DNA of 19,578 nucleotides from contig CALABZ010000393.1 of the NCBI GenBank assembly GCA_937888615.1, positions 1 through 19,578 on the forward strand. The letters run 5' to 3'. The notes beneath the pieces are model-generated. The model saw only the letters and a program-made list of their open reading frames with translations. It was not told where the DNA came from and did no database searches. This stretch comes from an uncultured Lentisphaeria bacterium (lineage in GTDB: Bacteria; Verrucomicrobiota; Lentisphaeria; Victivallales; Victivallaceae). Made by a program: the position numbers and the translations under genes. Of the stretch, positions 19,392-19,578 are shown one piece after another. Each line of letters opens with the position of its first letter. Positions within the stretch are counted from its first letter, which is position 1.

Positions 19392-19578
19392 GAGTGCGCG
19401 GAATTATCACCGCCGACCGGGATACGGCGGCGGACTGGCTGAAAAAACGGAACTGGCCGACCGAACATCTTTATCTGGATATCATGCCGCGCAGCGGGTT
19501 TGCGGCGGTCGACGGCGACGGGGAACTCCGGGCGGTAGTCTGGCTGTACGTGGAGCGCGATCACCTGGTGGCGGTGCC
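19388..19578 (+). CDS. GNAT-like protein, N-terminal part (cut by window end)
   Basis: About 63 codons are visible. MRVRGIITADRDTAADWLKK then FAAVDGDGELRAVVWLYVERDHLVAV resembles the first helices and the strand 2-3 hairpin of a GNAT acetyltransferase fold. It is coupled to the nozzle gene by ATGA. With half the protein missing the assignment is provisional. Confidence 0.5.
   Translation, partial: MRVRGIITADRDTAADWLKKRNWPTEHLYLDIMPRSGFAAVDGDGELRAVVWLYVERDHLVAV

Overview
The window is a contiguous piece of a temperate tailed-phage (prophage-type) genome with short-tailed, podovirus-like morphology. Every gene I can support is on the + strand, packed tightly with ATGA/GTGA-type overlaps and strong AGGAGG ribosome binding sites. 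The SD-rich, moderately GC-rich sequence is typical of a bacterial virus, but I cannot name the host from sequence alone. Morphology is inferred from a T7-gp8-like head-tail connector (portal), a gp11-like tail adaptor, a tail-nozzle-like protein and a short-tail structural order, with no tape-measure or major tail-tube gene.

Region 1 (1-4869) is an early/accessory operon. It begins with small unknown proteins and two helix-turn-helix proteins. It then carries a PRTRC cassette (ParB-Related, ThiF-Related Cassette): protein E (1293-1694), protein C (1709-1984), protein F (2073-3122), protein B (3134-3865) and a ThiF/E1-like protein (3846-4568). In family terms this is a prokaryotic ubiquitin-like conjugation set. 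C is the ubiquitin-like beta-grasp protein and already ends in a free Gly. B is E2-like, with one cysteine in an E2-style motif. ThiF is E1-like. The JAB-peptidase member (A), the ParB-related member and the actin-like member (D) are not in the window. Three consecutive genes here share an 18-bp tandem repeat, always in the same codon phase.

Region 2 (4866-7348) is replication and recombination. It holds a DUF6291/replisome-organizer-like initiator with an AT-rich, repeat-filled linker that may be the origin, a DnaC-like AAA+ helicase loader with an added zinc finger, a small zinc-ribbon protein, and a catalytic-domain-only tyrosine recombinase.

Region 3 (7401-8870) holds an excisionase-like HTH protein, an AT-richer zinc-ribbon protein and an unknown protein with an SH3-like start. 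A non-coding stretch of about 140 bp follows, with a strong inverted repeat and the first copy of a 32-bp promoter-like element.

Region 4 (9013-19578) is the late morphogenesis operon: small and large terminase, a GNAT-like protein, a small Gly/Pro-rich protein, portal, two small proteins, scaffold, then a 257-bp gap, major capsid protein, a decoration-like protein, tail adaptor, nozzle and a second GNAT-like gene cut by the window end. The gap holds a second copy of the 32-bp element (31/32 identical), followed immediately by a long GC-rich hairpin placed at the predicted 5' end of the capsid mRNA.

The most notable content is a phage-borne ubiquitin-like conjugation cassette beside the replication module, together with the duplicated late promoter and its capsid-specific 5' hairpin.
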